This document shows positions 39,997 through 40,414 of a stretch of DNA of 40,414 nt, in pieces. The stretch is taken from positions 1 through 40,414 of the forward strand of contig JAACTI010000249.1 of NCBI GenBank assembly GCA_009993495.1, given 5' to 3'. This DNA comes from Deltaproteobacteria bacterium. Its GTDB lineage: Bacteria; Desulfobacterota; Desulfuromonadia; Desulfuromonadales; Geopsychrobacteraceae. Position numbers and translations under genes: made by a program. The notes beneath the pieces were generated by a model. That model was not told the DNA's origin. It ran no database searches and saw only the letters and a list, made by a program, of their open reading frames with translations. Numbering within the stretch: the stretch's first letter is position 1; each line of letters begins with the position of its first letter.

Positions 39997-40414
39997 CCAG
40001 ACCCCCGAAAATGTTAGGCGCGGCGAAGCCCGTGATATGATCGCCGATGCCGGCGCGGCCACCGAAGCCGCGGCGGTACTGAAGGCCGTGCAGCTGCTTG
40101 GCCATCAGGCCGCGATGCTCCCCCTGGGCGATAGTCTCGGCGCGTTTGTTCAGCGGATTGGGCAGTATGCGCCCGATATGGTTTTCAACCTCTGTGAAGG
40201 GTTCTGGGGGGATGCCCACCAGGAGATGAATCTTGCCGGCCTGTTTGAATTGCTGGGCCTGCCTTTTACCGGATCGTCGGCTCTGACCCTGGGTTTGACG
40301 CAGAACAAGTCTTACACAAAGGCCCTGTTGCAGCAAAAGGGCTTGCCGACTCCGGCCTGGTGTCTGGTGCAGCAGGGGGAAAAACTGCCCGACATCTCGG
40401 AACTGCAATTCCCG
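39974..40414 (+). CDS. Second D-Ala-D-Ala ligase-like ATP-grasp protein, partial (3' end outside window)
   Basis: This frame is open for 147 codons to the window edge. It starts MRVAVCYNQTPENVRRGEAR behind GGAGAAAG. DMVFNLCEGFWGDAHQEMNLAGLFELLGLPFTGS and LTLGLTQNKSYTKALLQQKGLPTPAW parallel the N-terminal domain and inter-domain helix of the preceding protein. The two genes overlap by 23 bases and are paralogues. The ATP-binding and catalytic domains lie beyond the window. Confidence 0.82.
   Translation, partial: MRVAVCYNQTPENVRRGEARDMIADAGAATEAAAVLKAVQLLGHQAAMLPLGDSLGAFVQRIGQYAPDMVFNLCEGFWGDAHQEMNLAGLFELLGLPFTGSSALTLGLTQNKSYTKALLQQKGLPTPAWCLVQQGEKLPDISELQFP

Overview
The window looks like chromosome of a Gram-negative anaerobe of the Desulfuromonadales/Geobacter type (phylum Desulfobacterota). 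This rests on GC of roughly 55%, an LPS exporter permease, a sigma54-dependent amino-acid regulon, a livKHMGF transporter and an ArsR/permease/thioredoxin operon. Taxonomy is an inference from gene content and no marker gene is present.

Region 1 (1-15158) is dominated by a bacterial sphingolipid (ceramide) pathway. A YghO/bCerS-type acyltransferase and a MobA-like nucleotidyltransferase lie on the minus strand (2068-4091). Divergent from them are a HIT protein, a fatty acyl-AMP ligase, a CerR-like SDR reductase, a dedicated acyl carrier protein and a serine palmitoyltransferase (4276-9119). Together they could load a fatty acid on the ACP, condense it with serine, acylate the product and reduce the ketone, as shown for Caulobacter. 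An MsbA-like ABC exporter (9540-11306) and a TPR protein of the RMDN family (14346-15158) follow. Both sit behind nearly identical promoter-like sequences about 4.8 kb apart, which suggests shared control. Between them lies a GC-rich convergent pair: a surface-carbohydrate protein and a PLD-like protein. A LicC/PntC-like nucleotidyltransferase and a partial LptF/G-type permease open the window.

Region 2 (15175-22774, minus strand) is a TetR-controlled tripartite RND efflux system (tetR, adaptor, pump, outer-membrane factor). An erythrose-4-phosphate dehydrogenase-like gene (epd) is attached 19 bases downstream.

Region 3 (22803-32946) is an amino-acid catabolic and uptake region. A PAS/sigma54 activator with a TyrR-type HTH is followed by glutamate-semialdehyde dehydrogenase and proline dehydrogenase, then a complete livK-H-M-G-F transporter and a tandem universal stress protein. 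Palindromes of the form TTATGC-N6-GCATAA lie in front of the activator and of the dehydrogenase. The dehydrogenase site is followed by a clean GG-N10-GC sigma54 promoter, giving a self-contained proline regulon.

Region 4 (32947-40414) holds an Old Yellow Enzyme, a fragment of comM, and an arsR operon (ArsP-like permease, two thioredoxin-like proteins, a CcdA-like protein, a secreted rhodanese). A DUF486 membrane protein follows, then two tandem D-Ala-D-Ala-ligase-like ATP-grasp genes. The first ATP-grasp gene has a leader that can fold its Shine-Dalgarno sequence into a stem; the second runs off the window.

Two features match nothing I recognise. One is a ~130-nt structured element present twice in opposite orientation (28530-28661 and 33024-33152). 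The other is the duplicated promoter block (9457-9507 and 14220-14271).
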